64,000 bases of DNA from Mermis nigrescens (GCA_036768485.1 JAVLUZ010000143.1:423953-487952); one strand, 5' to 3'. Positions 1 to 47,079 are shown, numbered from the stretch's first letter. The notes: generated by a model not told the origin, from the sequence alone. Made by a program: numbers and translations.

Positions 1-1522
1 ATGACCGGTGGCGATCTTTACGAGGGTAGCTGGCCTTTCCGCTGCTTAAAAAAAAAAAGAATATACGGAAAATTTCAATTTGAATGAAAATTGGCGGAAT
101 AATTGAAAAACCTTTTTTTGGTGGACGTGCGTTTAAATAACATTGTTCTCCAGCAAGTTATCTTTTTTCTGATCGGATAAATTTTTTTTTAAAATATGTA
201 ATCTAAGCTCAAAATATTAAAAAAATCTGTTACACGTATTCATTAATAAGCCCTAAGTACAATTCCAAATTATCCCTTATTATTTCCAATCAAATTATAT
301 TTTCAATCCAAATAAGAAGAATTAAGCAAATCAAATCCCAAATTTGACTTTTGAATTTTAGAGCCAAACGCTCAGCTCTAATAACAGTGCATCATGCTGA
401 GTCGTTTTAATAAGGTCGTACGTTCAACCAGAAGCTCAAATGCAAAGAAATGGAGAAGGGATTTAAATGCTTTTTGTGCCAATTTCAGCCCCAAATAGAA
501 GTTCGCTTACATGGCAATCAAAACAGCTATTACGAGTACGTGCATTATTTTGCCTACATTTTTCAGAGCCCATACAAGAATTTTAAAAGGCTCCGTTTTC
601 GAAAAAAATTTTCGGCGAACCCGATTCCAACTAAAATCATACTCGCACACCGCCCAAATGCTAAAAATATACGTTCAATTTTCGGGGTTATTCTATGAAG
701 GGAGTCCAGATTATGCCCTCTCATTAATTACATAAGCCACTGAGTGAAGAAATGGTATGAAAGCCTTTCCACACCAGTAGTGGCGTAGCTGGCCTTTCGA
801 TTTTTTTCGGAGAGGTTGCAAAAGCTTTGAAGATGGATAACTCAACAACTACTAATGGATAGACAGAAATAATGGCGTTTTCGAGCTTTTCTAAAGCGAA
901 AGTCTACATAATTAGAGGGGATGAAAAATTTTTAAAAAATAAAATTCAATTTTAAAAACATTAAACAAATATATTGTATATAAATAAATAAGGTGCGAAG
1001 GCACACAATTTTGAGTTTATTAGCTAAAAAAGTGCTAAATTCTATTCTAGCGGTCTTATGTAATACACCTTGATTATCTCCAATTCTTGCCTTTGGGGAC
1101 CCTTGTGAAAATATTAATACTTCCGTAATTGGGGGGGGCTATTCCTCCCCAGCAGCTACTCCCACTGCACACCAGTACAAGTGCTGAGCAAAACGAATAT
1201 ATATTTTTAGAAATATGAATTGAAAGTCCAAAACAAATAGTTCAAAACCGATGCATAAATAAAAATTAAAAATAAATTATCAAAACTGAAACATGCGCTG
1301 AGCGTGGCCGAATCCGATATCGGTGCGTTCAAAATTCTACAAATACGACGCGTTTTAGGCTTTTTGGAAGCTCTGTCAAAAATTATGTGACAGCTCGTAT
1401 ACAAACGTCCATTCGACGTCGTTTTCTATATTTATTTGTACGCGTTTATAATCTCGTAAAACGAGTCCGCCTGAGGCGCCTGATACAATGCTACAATAAA
1501 CGGCGATAAAGAATGAAGTCAT
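1..1522. other. Region downstream of AKT; no gene seen
   Basis: AT-rich sequence beyond the AKT stop codon. I see no convincing coding exon on either strand; short open frames here lack family resemblance. A possible AKT poly(A) signal is the only element I can name. Confidence 0.5.
1431..1436 (-). promoter_or_regulatory. Candidate AKT poly(A) signal
   Basis: AATAAA on the minus strand, about 90 nt downstream of the predicted AKT stop codon, at a plausible distance for a short 3' UTR. It rests on position and hexamer only. Confidence 0.35.
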
Positions 1523-35307
<33,785 letters not shown>

Positions 35308-35930
35308 GACTCTAAATTATATGCATAAAAAGTCAATAATCAGCTATAAATAGGCGGTATAGTAGAAATGTCAAAAAGTAACGATTGTATAAATGTCAAA
35401 ATCTCCGTCCATTAAAAGTCAAGAAGCCCCCATCGGTATAATCTGAAATGTAGTGACACAGGTAATAGAAGCATTAATAAATCTCTGTGGCAATAGAGCG
35501 GCGAATGAATGAACGACGTACGGAGAGAAACAGAGGAAAATTATCAGGTATTGGAAACTGCGGAGTACCTAACTGCTGAATATTACAAATTCCATAAAAC
35601 CGTGCGATGCATCGGGTTTCGCTGAATGCATAGAAAATATTAAAACGGCGCGGAACTCGAATTTGATAAAAAATTGTCCTTACACAACCTTATGCTTACT
35701 AACTGCTGCCGTTACTACAAGTGAATGCATAAGTCTCGCATTTTCTGCGCCATTGGTATTCTATGCTAAGCAATGTTACGTTTTCGTTAGCAAACCGCGG
35801 CTTGAGGCATTTTGAGGCACTTTTTCGTTTGAACTAAACAAAGCCTTTTTTAGAATGATATATTCAACCTGACTGGACAATCTCAACCCACGGCCCGAGT
35901 GTTCTTAACTTTGATGACCGATCCGAGTCG
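35308..35930. other. Upstream of AKT coding start, nothing recognised
   Basis: No promoter element or non-coding exon could be identified by eye. Confidence 0.35.
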
Positions 35931-35931
35931 A

Positions 35932-36310
35932 GTCCAAACATGCACAGCATGGGTATTCTCAGGAGAGGGGGCTAAATTCTAAAGTGCCTCTTTTGGGCGT
36001 AAAAAGGGTGGATACACGTCGGAAACATCGTTTTTAGACGTGTGAAGATTTATATTTTTATAGAGCACAAAACATAAAAAAATCGATCAAATCGGACTAA
36101 GCATAATCAAAAAATGAGTATGTTTGTATACCTATGGCGCAAAATACCGAAAATTTTACACTTTAAAGCTAATTAGAATAGCTGAAAGAAAGCACTTTTC
36201 TACAAATCTTTTAAAATTTTTTTGGAAATCGCGAATTCTTTTGGAGCGAGAGAATTAAAAATTTCGGGGGTTCAAAACTTTCTGGGGTATTAAAACCCCG
36301 AAAGATCTAT
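35932..36310 (+). mobile_element. Family C element
   Basis: Left end CCAAACATGCACAGCATGGG and C-family body; the GC palindrome is worn to TGGCGCAAAATACCG. The right end is decayed. Confidence 0.55.
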
Positions 36311-36648
36311 ATGGTCGGCGAATCCTGAATTTTAACCTCTATGGGCCTTATGACAGAACGCGGAATAAGTTATTCCTGGAATAAGGCCTATTCGGGGACA
36401 ACTATTCTCGTCATAAAAAATATTCTCGTGATTGATATTCCTGGGTTAAGGAGGCGGAATAAGCTATCATGGGAATAAGAAAATGTGGTATGAAAGAACG
36501 CAAAATAGGCGAGGTATTACTATTCCTGGGATAAGTGAATCTATCCTAGGGTTTAGCTACGCATTCCATTGATTTTGTGTATAGACTGGTTGTCTAACGC
36601 GTTGAATATTGTAGTCTTCCTTTCGTTTGAAAACATACGACGTAAATC

Positions 36649-37068
36649 AGGCTTGCATCCAGGATTTTGATTTTGTTTCGGGGGAGAGCATGGCCGAAAT
36701 TATTTAAAAACATGAGACATTTTATGACCAATAGAGCTGGACGCTTTGCAAATTTTGCTACCCAGATGCCTTTAATATGGTGAGAATCCAATGAACACCC
36801 TCTTGAACATATCTCATTTTCTGCATAAAACCTGTGCAAAACAGAAGATATAGATGCAGAATACGATTTAGGATTATAATAAAGAATGAAAACGGAGTGT
36901 TCAAACCGCGCGCTCGGGTCTAAATAGACTCTAGTTATAATCGTGAAATCCAGCGCTCCGAAAACTTTTCGCGATTTTTGGCTAAAAAAGCAAAGAGGGA
37001 GTAAGGGAAAAAATCATTCTCATATTCCACTTCGGGAGGGGGGGCATGTGCCCTCTATCTCCCTTCTG
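36649..37068 (+). mobile_element. Family G element G2
   Basis: About 420 bp. Begins CAGGCTTGCATCCAGG and follows G1 through CCCAGATGCC, TGGACACCCTCTTGAAC-like and CAAACCGCGCGCT segments. The right terminus is replaced by the start of the D element. Confidence 0.75.
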
Positions 37069-37495
37069 CACACATGGGCATAGGGTAGGTGTGAGAGAGG
37101 GGTATTATCCCGACCTGAGGCTTTGGAAAATCAGGTACCGTCGGGCGATTTTGAGAAAACGAGAGGTGCAGCAAGGCAATTCTTGAGACTAATAAGGGAA
37201 AAAAAGGCCAAAAATTGTACCTGAAAAATAGAGAAAATATCCACTTTTTAGCGCTCCGCGCCGTATTGATATTTTTATATTTTTATCGCTAGAAACTTAT
37301 AAATTGACTAAACTTCAGTAATAAGCATAAAAAAACCAACATACTGCACAAAACGTGCTGATGTACCGTTTACATCGACTTTTGGGGACCATCTTTGTAT
37401 TTGTATAAAGTGTACAAAAACAAAGACCGCAATTTACTATATGACGATTCTTGGATCTCACCCCCTTCTGGCCACCTCTATCTTGCCCATGTATG
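37069..37495 (+). mobile_element. Family D element D3
   Basis: About 427 bp with ends CACACATGGGCATAGG and (inverted) CATACATGGGCAAGAT. The interior has AAATCAGGTACCGTCGGGCG, GCGCTCCGCGCC and a palindromic module near 37370-37420. Confidence 0.75.
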
Positions 37496-37807
37496 TCCTT
37501 TAGGATACGGACCTGACCTAAATATACGTGTAGTCAGGCCCGCATCCAGGAGATAACTTATTTTGCCTTCTGTCATATCGTCCATTCGGCACTTCTACGT
37601 GATAGTAAGGTACGTTGTTAAAGTAATCAATAATAATCTGCTTTATTTTTATCCTTAGACTTAGGCTTAGCTTAGTGCCATTAGCTATTTTTGCATTGCC
37701 GGCTGTTGAATAGTAGAGGCCATAGCATTATAAAAAATGAGACTATTGCAAATATTACTAACAATGCAATTGTTGATGACGTTATAGCAGTTACTATTAT
37801 GTAAAAG

Positions 37808-37945
37808 TACCATACATGATCTTGGGGGTTTGGGGTAGGGAGTTTCACCCTCCAGAAAAATTTTTTTACCCCACTCAGAATTGGCGATTTTCCAAGTTTC
37901 CAAAACTTTCCCGAAATTGGTAGAAAAAGTGCTTGCCATATACTC
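37808..37945 (-). repeat. Family C terminal fragment
   Basis: CATACATGATCTTGGGGG followed by the C-rich right-hand body of family C, cut off where the next element begins. Confidence 0.5.
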
Positions 37946-37950
37946 GTTGA

Positions 37951-38754
37951 CTAGTGATCGACCGAGGCCCCGGCTATCCCCAGCCATTTTTCAGCATCTC
38001 CGGCCCCGGCCAGGGCAAGGTCAAAAAATGGCCGGGGCCGGGGAAAAATTTAATGTAATTCGTATTTTGTACAGGACGTCATACTGCCAGTTATTTATCA
38101 ATGGACAAGTGTTAATTTTGAGAACAGTACTGATTCGACATTATGTATACTTAGCCCTTATTGTATCATTGCTACTGTGTATAAATGAGCTTTTACTGAA
38201 TAAATATTCAGGACAATCTGCATGTTTTCGATACCTTCACTTAACTCATTTAACCAAAAGCTACTTTTATCTTATTTTTTCTTAGCTAGTGGCTAAAAGA
38301 TTTAGTTGACAAATACGTTCTACTTCTACAGCATAATTTGCGAGCAATTGGATTCAATACGTGAAAACTCCCAAGCACTTAGGCTGATGAACATGTAGAA
38401 TGCGGCGCAAGCAGCAGCAGTAGCAGTAGTAAAGATTCAAATGATATTGAGTGTGCTAATAGCAGCGACATAGGATTTATTGATGATTCAAACAATGAAA
38501 CACTGGACTAAATTTGTTTCTTGTGACTAATATAACTTGATTTGAAAAGGTGCACTTAACTTTGCGCTTGCCATTTACTACTGAATGGAGCAGTCGCTCA
38601 TTATTTTGCTTCACATGCCCATCCCAAGTATGTGTCATGCAATAATATTTCCCTGTGTCTGACTCCGACCCCCGGCCCCGGCCGGGGATTTTCTCAGCCC
38701 CGATACTGCCACGGTCCCAGCCAAAAAATTCGCCCCGGTCGATCACTAGTTTTT
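37951..38754 (+). mobile_element. About 800-bp element with CTAGTGATCGACCG inverted ends
   Basis: Left CTAGTGATCGACCGAGG and (inverted) right CTAGTGATCGACCGGGG. The subterminal regions on both sides are rich in GGCCCCGGCC. No transposase frame. A short AGC/AGT run lies near 38406-38430. No clear target duplication. Confidence 0.6.
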
Positions 38755-38764
38755 ACCACGCTTC

Positions 38765-38850
38765 TTTTTGTATTCGGAAAAGATTTTTCCCGATGTACAA
38801 AGATTCTTTTCGGAACCGTCTTTGTACATGTACAAAGGTTCTTGAGAAGA
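38765..38850 (-). repeat. Palindromic module copy
   Basis: TTTTTGTATTCGG, then GATGTACAAAGATTCTTTTCGG, ending with the full CTTTGTACATGTACAAAG palindrome. Same order as 24178-24250. Confidence 0.65.
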
Positions 38851-40036
38851 CAAAAATTGTAAAAATGGTCTTAAATTCGCGTGTTCTACATGACTTTATA
38901 ATGGCAGAAATTGCATTCAAAAGGAAAAATGTCAAATTTTCATACGATTCTTAGTGATTTTTGCCTTCAGACCCAGAAATTAGCTAAAATACATTACCGA
39001 AGGTCGAGCAACTCTGTTTTTACCGCACTAAAATCGCTAATGTACCATATGGTATTATTGTGCCTGGTGCACACCTATTCTTTGTGTGTGAATTTTGATT
39101 TCACGTGAATCGAGTTTTTCGACGACTTCCGACTCATATTGCTCCGCTCGCTCCGCAATTTTAGCCTAATTTTGAAGTAGGCTTAGCCCATCCCTGGCAC
39201 CAATATGGATCCTCAAGCAGTCTGGCAAGCGTAAATCATACAAATTTAGTAAGAAATTCAAGTTTTTTCTCTTCCCATACTCACAAATAAAAAAGTAACC
39301 CACACAGAGAAAAAGGTAGGTATCTAAACTCGCTTTTATCACATTTAATGTAATTTCATTCGCTTATGTGTTGAAGATTGTGCTTTAAAAATGTCATAGA
39401 TGGAACCAGCGCATGCAAAAACCTATAAAATCTACGAACATGCGCCACTTCTCGAGTTTGCTGCAAGCAAAGTAACCGCACATACAAAAGGTAAGTGTGC
39501 ACCAGGTACAATAATAACGCGTTCTGCAATACCAAATATTCTATTATGTCCTAGAATTCCACTACTTAATTTCGGAATAGCGCCATTCCGCGTTCCATCA
39601 CACGACCCTAGCTTCCTGCTATTTTCCTTCCTGCCGCCGTCCAATCCGAGTCAAGATCATCTTATCCAACAGTAAACAGAAGACTGCCAATATTTGTGGG
39701 CCCTATAAGACCTGTATAAACTGACTTCATCTCGATTAAAACACCCAAGTGGCATCAGTTATATATGTGCATATTATCGTCTATTTCTCATAGTTTCAAA
39801 AAACATATCCGTCAAAAAATTGACAGCCTGCGATAGCATTGATATGATCATATAATTTCCGTAATCTGTCGATCGATCAAAATGCTTAAAGTTTATACCG
39901 AAAGTTTTGCGGAACAGACTATAAGAACCGCAAATGTCGATCAATTACCACGTAATACTGTTTCGGAAAGCACCCAGCAATCTGCCAAACCACCGCATTC
40001 TAGAGCTTCTTCTGTGTGCATACTTAAGCCAAACAA
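38851..40036. other. Intergenic, nothing recognised
   Basis: A plus-strand frame at 39400-39675 has no family resemblance. No element termini seen. Confidence 0.4.
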
Positions 40037-40037
40037 T

Positions 40038-40270
40038 TGTAGGTGGGCTGGGCAGCTCTAAAATTCTGGAGGGATGCACAATTTTTAAAGGTCAAACAAT
40101 AGTCTTAAAAATAACGGTATGGTGAAACAATGCCGTTTTGTAACGTTTCTCATCGGGCACTGTCCATTGGCATCAAAAACGAAAAATTTAAAGCATTCAA
40201 TTCTAGGATAATGATATTTTGGTTTTTTGGGAGGGTATTCGGCCTTCTAAGGGGTGCATACCCCGCGTGC
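40038..40270 (+). mobile_element. Family B element B3, worn
   Basis: Family B interior (AGGTCAAACAATAGTCTTAAA, CATCGGGCACTGTCCATTGG) with decayed ends. Confidence 0.65.
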
Positions 40271-40424
40271 AAGCAACGATCTATTTAAATGTAATACTCC
40301 TGGATTGGTTATCACAAATCGGTAAAAAATAATAGCTCTCCAATAAACAGAACGGAATAAAAAGATATGCAGTATGTTCTTACAAGCCACTCATTCTGGA
40401 GAACGGTGATTGTAAACATCATGC

Positions 40425-41633
40425 TGTAGATGAGTGTATCTACGCGTTTCGCGTTATCGAGCGGAACGCCGTTGGGCGCTCCGCACATCGTTTTTGGCCC
40501 AATATTCGCCTAATTATCTTTCCCGGCGTTTCCAGCCGAAGGAGGCGAACTTTTAGCTATTTAACCACCCACCTTTAGCCATGGCGCTCAGGCGCGAAAG
40601 TCCCCTCGCGCCCATTGGTCCGGTAACCAAAATCACGTACGCCACCGTGAGGTATGCTATGTGACCATCTTGTGGATATTACTATACGCCCCCTTCTTTT
40701 ATATTAAAAACATAAATGCGACATGACCGCTAATCAGGTTAAGCCTGTGTTGAGATCGGAACGCCCCTTGACTCCGCCTACGTGCGATCTTTTTTGTTAT
40801 AAGCATATTATTGATTTTGAAGTCTGCTATAATTAATTTAGTTGAAGGAATCATTCTCTTGGCCGTTTTCGAAGCCTTGCCAGCAGCGCTCGTCTTTTTG
40901 TTTTATTCATTTCTTTTCGCCGTATCCAGCCGTTCAATTTTGTTGTTTTTCTTGTACATAAACGTAGCATTTTTACCTGCCTTAAAGTGCATTATACTGC
41001 AGGCAGAAGGAACAGTTTGGACGGCCCAGCCTTCGACGATTTCATAAAATATTTTATTTCATTATTAATTAAGTGATCATTTTACTATTTTCGTCTTTTC
41101 TAGAAAGAATCCATTCAAGTTCGGAACCCAAAAATCCTAAAATTATTACATAATTTTTAAGTTAATGTTTTATCTTGTTCAAATGTAGTTGTTGTGTTCA
41201 ATATGGTGTGCTGTTGAACCAAAATTGCAGAAAAGTTAAAAAAAAACATATAAGTTCACATTATCAATATCATTTCAGGCTTTAGCAAATTTAATATTTG
41301 GGTCCTGAATGAGTCAGCTGACCTAAGGAGTTCATTCAAGGTTGCACGTACTGCTGTGTAGGGATTGCTGGGGCGTAGGTACCTATTCTAGGTACACGGA
41401 CAAATCTAAGTCCCGGAGTTTTGGGTATTAAGTACTTTGAGACCTTGGGTGGCCACCCGGGCGTACTGCATAACATCCTGACCATTCTAGAGTAGCCAGG
41501 TAGCAGTAATTCCCGAAGGTAATCCATTGGTTGTTTGGGTTTGTGCTTGCTGCGTTTGGTAGCTATAGGGGCAGCATGCCTTGGATTTAAGCTATCAGGT
41601 ACCTACCTTCACAACTCATCCTTATTGTTTCTA
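40425..41633 (+). repeat. 5' LTR
   Basis: Aligns by eye with 52601-53842 over most of its length, with many small indels. Shared landmarks are TATCGAGCGGAACGCCGTTG, TTTAGCCATGGCGCT and GGTACCTACCTTC. Similarity is clear to 41617; the exact end is uncertain. An open frame at 40811-41047 is part of the LTR and also occurs in the other one. Confidence 0.85.
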
Positions 41634-41651
41634 TTGGTTAGTCCCACTTCC
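41634..41651 (+). other. Possible primer binding site
   Basis: TGGTTAGTCCCACTTCC begins with the TGG expected for pairing to a tRNA CCA end and lies at the LTR edge. The tRNA was not identified, so this is tentative. Confidence 0.25.
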
Positions 41652-42079
41652 AAGATTGTCTGCAACAACAGCAGCACCAGTCATTATTATTAACTACCTA
41701 TCTTTTTCTTTCCCATCTTGGTATTTTTGTACTCTATGATATTGTATTATTTCGCCAGTAATTTTTTTGTCGTCTCGTCACGTATTAGACGTGCGCAATT
41801 AAGTTAGCGTTCATGTGGCAAATCCTTTGTGTATTTGTGTGTAACGTCGTGACAAATTTTTCTATACTGATTTGATAATCCTCATTTTCATACACTTATC
41901 ACTGTCGCCCCGCTTATACTCGTAACTCTTGCTCGTTTGGCAAGTCGAATTCGTTTTCATATTACGTTTCTCAGAAAACCTCTTTCCCTGAGGGTCAGAT
42001 TCGAAAAAAAAATTTTTGAAACAGCATGATAGCTGATTTTTGCCAAAATTTTCTTTTACCTCACGTTCCATTTTGAAAA

Positions 42080-44460
42080 ATGGGTGGTAAGAAAATTCTT
42101 CGCACTCCCCGTAAAATTGCCCACATCATCCCATTTGACGCGCCAAACGCAGAATCCACAAACCAGTTCTAGTGAACGATAATAAATCACCTTCCCCGGC
42201 GAATAATACCTCCGTCATTCCTTCTGATGATGAATCGACAGGCTCGCGTTCCTATGGGAACCGGCAATTCAGTCGATACATCTGGAGCAGAAATTCTTTC
42301 TGACGAAACGATCGTAAATACTGATCTAATCTTCGCACGGATAATAATAAACCCGAAGACGAAGCCGTTTTGCACATACTCTTGATATGGAAAGTAACGC
42401 TTCTGAAAGGACTAAATGAGGACGAAATTAGTCCAAATTCAGTCAATTCTGATTAAATTCTTTCAAGCTATTCTCGAGAATATTCAGAAAATGAACTCCC
42501 AACATACGCAAGAGATGCGTCAAATTCGTAAATGAATACCTACGTCTTACGGCTACGTTTTCACAAGTCTTCGATCACTCAGTCTGAGTCTACCCTGATG
42601 AAAACGTAAGTACTAATGTTCCTATTGAATTCCCTAAACGACGTATCGAACCATGGACAATATCCATATAAATTCCGACACTCCCTCACCTATTTTGCGT
42701 CATCATCTTAATAAGCCTAAACCTAGAGTCAGACTCGCGTCCGAAAGGACTTTTGCGCCCTGTACCCATGAGTGAGCATCATTCTAATGACTCCGCCTAT
42801 CTCACGCATTTGCGAGCCAGCGCGCCAAAAACCCATACCTATGGAAACTTTACCCAATTCTGCGCATATTTCGCAGTGGTCGTTAAACCAGCAATCTGCT
42901 GAAATCGCTCCTAATGCATCGCATTTTTCACCCAGCGGCAATTAAATCAGTTAGCTCCTGAGTTTGTACTTTAACTCTGCGAGTAATGTGTGCATTCATC
43001 CCTGAAACCGCCGCCCTTGCATTATTTTCCTCCCTAATGCGGAATGCGCGCCTATGCAACACGCTTCGCAGCAAGTGGTGATAATTTTCGGCGCCAAGAT
43101 AATTTATTAAATCCTAATAACGAACCCATACCTATCAGCGACACCGTAAATTCCCAACACGAGCCGAAAGCGTCGTGTTACGTTCTCGGATGAGGACTCT
43201 AATCATTCGCATCATGAATCTTCGCATCGTGAACATTCGCCATCATGTTTTGATAGCATCGCTCGCATCGTCACTGCAGCTGTATTCGTCATCGCCATAA
43301 TTCTGATTCATCATCATAGTCAACTGAAGTTTCATCTTTTGCTGATGCAGTAAATCGTACCGTTTTTACAGCAAATGCAAATCGCAGTCGCTAGTCGAAA
43401 AACCTTTCAAGGCGAAAAAACGGACATACGAAAATTTTTGCATTATTTGAACAACTGGCAAAGTGTACAAAATTGACAAAGCGGAAGAAGCTGAATTTGT
43501 CTCTTCATTTTTTGACGACTATGCCCCTAAACTTATAGAATCCCTACCCTCGGATATTCGAACCTCCTATACCAAAACTAAGTATGCTATGATGGCTGAG
43601 TTTGCGTCCCCTCGATCAAGATACTTTAATGGACAATTTATGGCGCCAAGCAAGCGGCCTAATGAGTCTGTCAAACATATTTTCTTTAGATTCATCGAGC
43701 TAAAGCGCGCCAGAACCTGATCAGGTTGATTCCCCACGTTTTAATAAGATGCTTAGGTATCAATTAAAAAGCGAGCCTATTTCCCGAAATTTCAACAGCA
43801 GCCTATCAGCGCGCGCCTGAAGCCCTTTGCATGAATTTTTGCATAATGCTAAGTGTGCCGAGTATGCTAATCGTCAATTCACAGAGCAAAAGCTCCAACT
43901 CCTTGTATCGGCGATAGCTACCCCTACTGGCGGCCCATTGTCTAAGGACCCTGCATTTCACGTGAGTAATATTGAATCTGATCAGCTGGCGCACTAAAAC
44001 TTTCAGTCGCTCAAAACGCCCTGCAAATGAAGAAGCAACAAAATTTTGCACGTTTTGTAAGCATGTGAGTCTCGCATGAAGAATGTTTCCAGCGATTAAG
44101 GCAACGCAAAGCAGAGCAGAATGCGCAACACAGGGAAGCGATTCCACCATGTGTCAGCGTAGTCAGTCGCGTTCCTGGAATGTGTGTCGCTCACATCGAT
44201 CGCGTCATAATCATAATAATCATGGTAATCATCTAAGACTAGATACCGCGATCAAAGCCAAAATCGCCAATCTACTTCCCCAAAACTCGGACGCACGTTT
44301 TGATTCGAGACGTTCGCGCCCAATGTTTCGGCAAAATTATAATGATTCCGCGCCACATTATCGTCAAAATTTTCAAAATCAGCGCTACGATAATCGTACC
44401 CCACGTTCTGACTATCGCCAATCTTACCCATACGTGACTTACCGCAGAACCACGTAATAC
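42080..44460 (+). pseudogene. Gag-like region, broken
   Basis: Protein-like sequence in changing frames. The clearest piece (43463-43720) reads as a capsid-like helical segment with LIESLPSDIRTSY and KRPNESVKHIFFRF. A downstream basic Asn/Arg-rich part (44160-44457) resembles a nucleocapsid region, but no CCHC knuckle is visible. Multiple stops. Confidence 0.55.
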
Positions 44461-44633
44461 GTTTTATAACTCATCGTATCGTTCTGCGCCACAACAGTAT
44501 CCCCCTAACGTCACGCACATAGCGGATTACCATCCCAATGGAGCCTTACCCCCTCCACAACCGCCCTTTTTGTCCGAAAATGACGTAAACACGGTTACCT
44601 CAAGCATTACCTGAGGCTAAAGCGTGAAGAAAG

Positions 44634-45215
44634 TTGAGACCAAGATTTTTGGTGAAGATTTGGCAGGCTGCAGTCTATGAAAAATTGGCAACATCCCTAC
44701 CTAATAAGGATTTTGAAACTCCGATTGTCAGTCATGCAGGTACCAATTTACCCACCATCTTGGCTGAAATCCATGGTGTTAAACTCCCGGCACTAATTGA
44801 TACTGGCTCGCAGGTCACTATGATGACTACGGCCGCATTTTTGAGACTTGGTTTCAAGCTACCCCCGAAACAGACTTCTAACACCGTGCACGGTGTAGGT
44901 AACATGACAGCAGTCGTTCGTTTCAAATTCAATATGACCATAACTATCGCTGATTATACTACCTCCGCGTTAGTTTCCATAATTGATGACTTGCCAGAAG
45001 ACTTGCTTCTTGGCTTTGATTTTTGCCGTTCTGCATTGCTCTGGGTGAATCCCATTGAGGATTGTGCCTTCATTAACGGTATAAAATTAAACCTTTTATT
45101 ACTTAACGAAAAATTGCAATTTAAAGCACTAACCCTAATATGCAAATCGCGTGCCCCATCTGTGTTCATGTTTCAATTTCTGAAACAATCACTATTTTGC
45201 CGCGTCACGAAATAA
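44634..45215 (+). pseudogene. Retroviral-type aspartic protease region
   Basis: Open over about 190 codons. It carries the active-site motif LIDTGSQVTMM and, downstream, the paired hydrophobic-Gly motif DLLLGFDF. It is the best preserved domain of the element. Confidence 0.8.
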
Positions 45216-45649
45216 TTACCCCTGCTTATATAAGTCACGGTTCCTATGATGCCCCTGTCGCACTTTTCGAACCCGATCTAATTTTATGAAGAAAGTTTCA
45301 CTTTTCGTCGCCCCTGCTATTGTCGACACTTCACTTTCTGTTTTTTCCCTTGCGATTTTGTAATATCTCTAAATCGCCTGTTAAAATCGACACAGGAGAG
45401 CTGATTGGTTCCTTAGCCAGGCGTTGATGTGGTGTCCCATATACGCCAGTCTCTGGCGATAAGTCACCTGAACTTTCGCTTCCATAAATATAAGGCTTTG
45501 CAAGGTTGCATCGTTAACTCTGAAGAACAGCAACAAATTCGCGACTTATGCCATAAATATAACTCCATCTTTGCGTTAAAAGGCATTCCGCCCGGTGCCT
45601 CACGCTCGTTAAGCATCATATTGACCTGATGATAACTCCCCTGTTGTAG

Positions 45650-46300
45650 GTAAAACACCGCGTTGAGCATGCACGAGAATAGCTAATACGCGTAATAAAC
45701 GAAATGCGGAAAACGTTATACGACCAACCACTAGTCCCTGGGCCAGCCCTCTTTTTCTAATCGGAAAAAAGGACGGTTCCCTCCGCCCAGTTGTGGATTA
45801 CCGCCGTTTAAATGATGTAACCAAAACTCAAATTTATCCCCTACCCCAAATTGATGACTATTTTGATGCCCTCGGGTCTGCAGCATACTTTAGTACGTAG
45901 ATCTAAAATCTGGTTATTGGCAGATCCCCCTTGACGATAAATCGCGTGAAAAAACCGCTTTTATCTGTCCCATAGGCCACTATGAATTTGAGGTCTTACC
46001 TTTTGGCTTAAAAAATGCCCCCGCGATTTTCAACGGCTCATGGAGCTCGTTCTTTCTGGTTTAAACTGGAAAACCTGTCTCGTTTATATCGACGATATAA
46101 TCGTGTTTTCGCAACGTTTCGAACATCTAACAGATCTAGAAAACGTCTTTTCTGCACTACGAAACGCGAACTTAAGGGTTAAACCGGAAAAATGCCATTT
46201 AGCACATGCGGAAGTCCAGTTTCTGGGCCATCGCATAAGCTCGTTAAGAATGCCCCTGACCTATCCAAAATTGCTGATTTAGTCAATTTTCCTGTCCCAA
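45650..46300 (+). pseudogene. Reverse transcriptase region, broken
   Basis: Shows LRPVVDYRRLND, YPLPQIDD, LPFGLKNAP and the catalytic YIDDIIVF block near 46083-46110, in the spacing of Ty3/gypsy RTs. In-frame stops and shifts interrupt it, for example after AYFST near 45897. Confidence 0.85.
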
Positions 46301-46880
46301 AAACGGTAAAAGCTCTGCAAAAATTTCTCGGTCTTGTCCAATGGTTCAAGAAATTGGTGTTGAAAGATCTTGCGAAGCTCGCGAAACCACTCTTTAAGTT
46401 TGTTACGAAAAGATACCCGAATTTAAATGGACCGATGAACAGCAGACTGCTTTTCAATCGTTAAAAGATGCTTTTACTTCGCCCCCAATTTTGCAATTGC
46501 CAAAATTTGATGCTGAGCATCAATTTATTTTTGATACAATAGCAGAAATGATGCAGCATTAGGTGCCATTTTGGTAAAAACACCTCCCGTCAAAAAGTCG
46601 ATTTATCCTTGGCTATGCCAGTCGTGTTTAAACTCGGCTGAATGCAACTATGCCACCTCTGAAAAGGAGGCTTTGGCTGTTGTATGGGCAATAAAGCATT
46701 ATCGCCATTATCTCTATGGGAAAAAATTCATCGTGAAACAGACCATCAGGCCCTTACTTGGCTCATTGAGCACAGTAAAAGATCCTTCCATTCGTTTACG
46801 GCTAGGTCTAAAGTTACAGGAATACGAGTACGAGGTTGTATACGTTCCAGGCGCATACAGCTGTACGTGACTTATTATCC
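46300..46880 (+). pseudogene. RT connection and RNase H region, broken
   Basis: FLGLVQWFKK and a later NYATSEKEALAVVWAIKHYR block followed by HYLYGKKF, typical of gypsy RNase H. Several frame changes. Confidence 0.8.
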
Positions 46881-47079
46881 CGTCACCCCAATCTACGATC
46901 GTGACGAGCAACAGCTATAAGCTTGAGCGTAAACCCGTTGCAAAGCGTTGCCTAACCTCGAATCTGAAGCGTCTGAGTCTGATGAAAACGAACCTCCCAA
47001 TATACGACAAACACCCATTTTGCCAAAACCCCGCCAAATGACTCAAAACGATCACCCCGATTTTTCATGAACGAATCAC

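Larger units (their letters stand above)
36349..37578 (+). mobile_element. Inverted-repeat element carrying nested G and D elements
   Basis: Left ATGACAGAACGCGGAATAAG followed by TTAT is matched, inverted and with small changes, by ATAACTTATTTTGCC then TTCTGTCAT at 37553-37577. A second internal copy of the GGAATAAG/TATTCC motif lies at 36470-36540. Between the ends are a family G copy (36649-37068) and a family D copy (37069-37495). Confidence 0.45.

Noticed and set aside
39400..39675. Possible small gene upstream of the retrotransposon
   Set aside because: A 91-codon frame with no homology I recognise, and no context.
40811..41047. Hydrophobic frame that looks like a membrane protein
   Set aside because: It lies inside the 5' LTR and is repeated in the 3' LTR (53034-53222), so it is LTR sequence.
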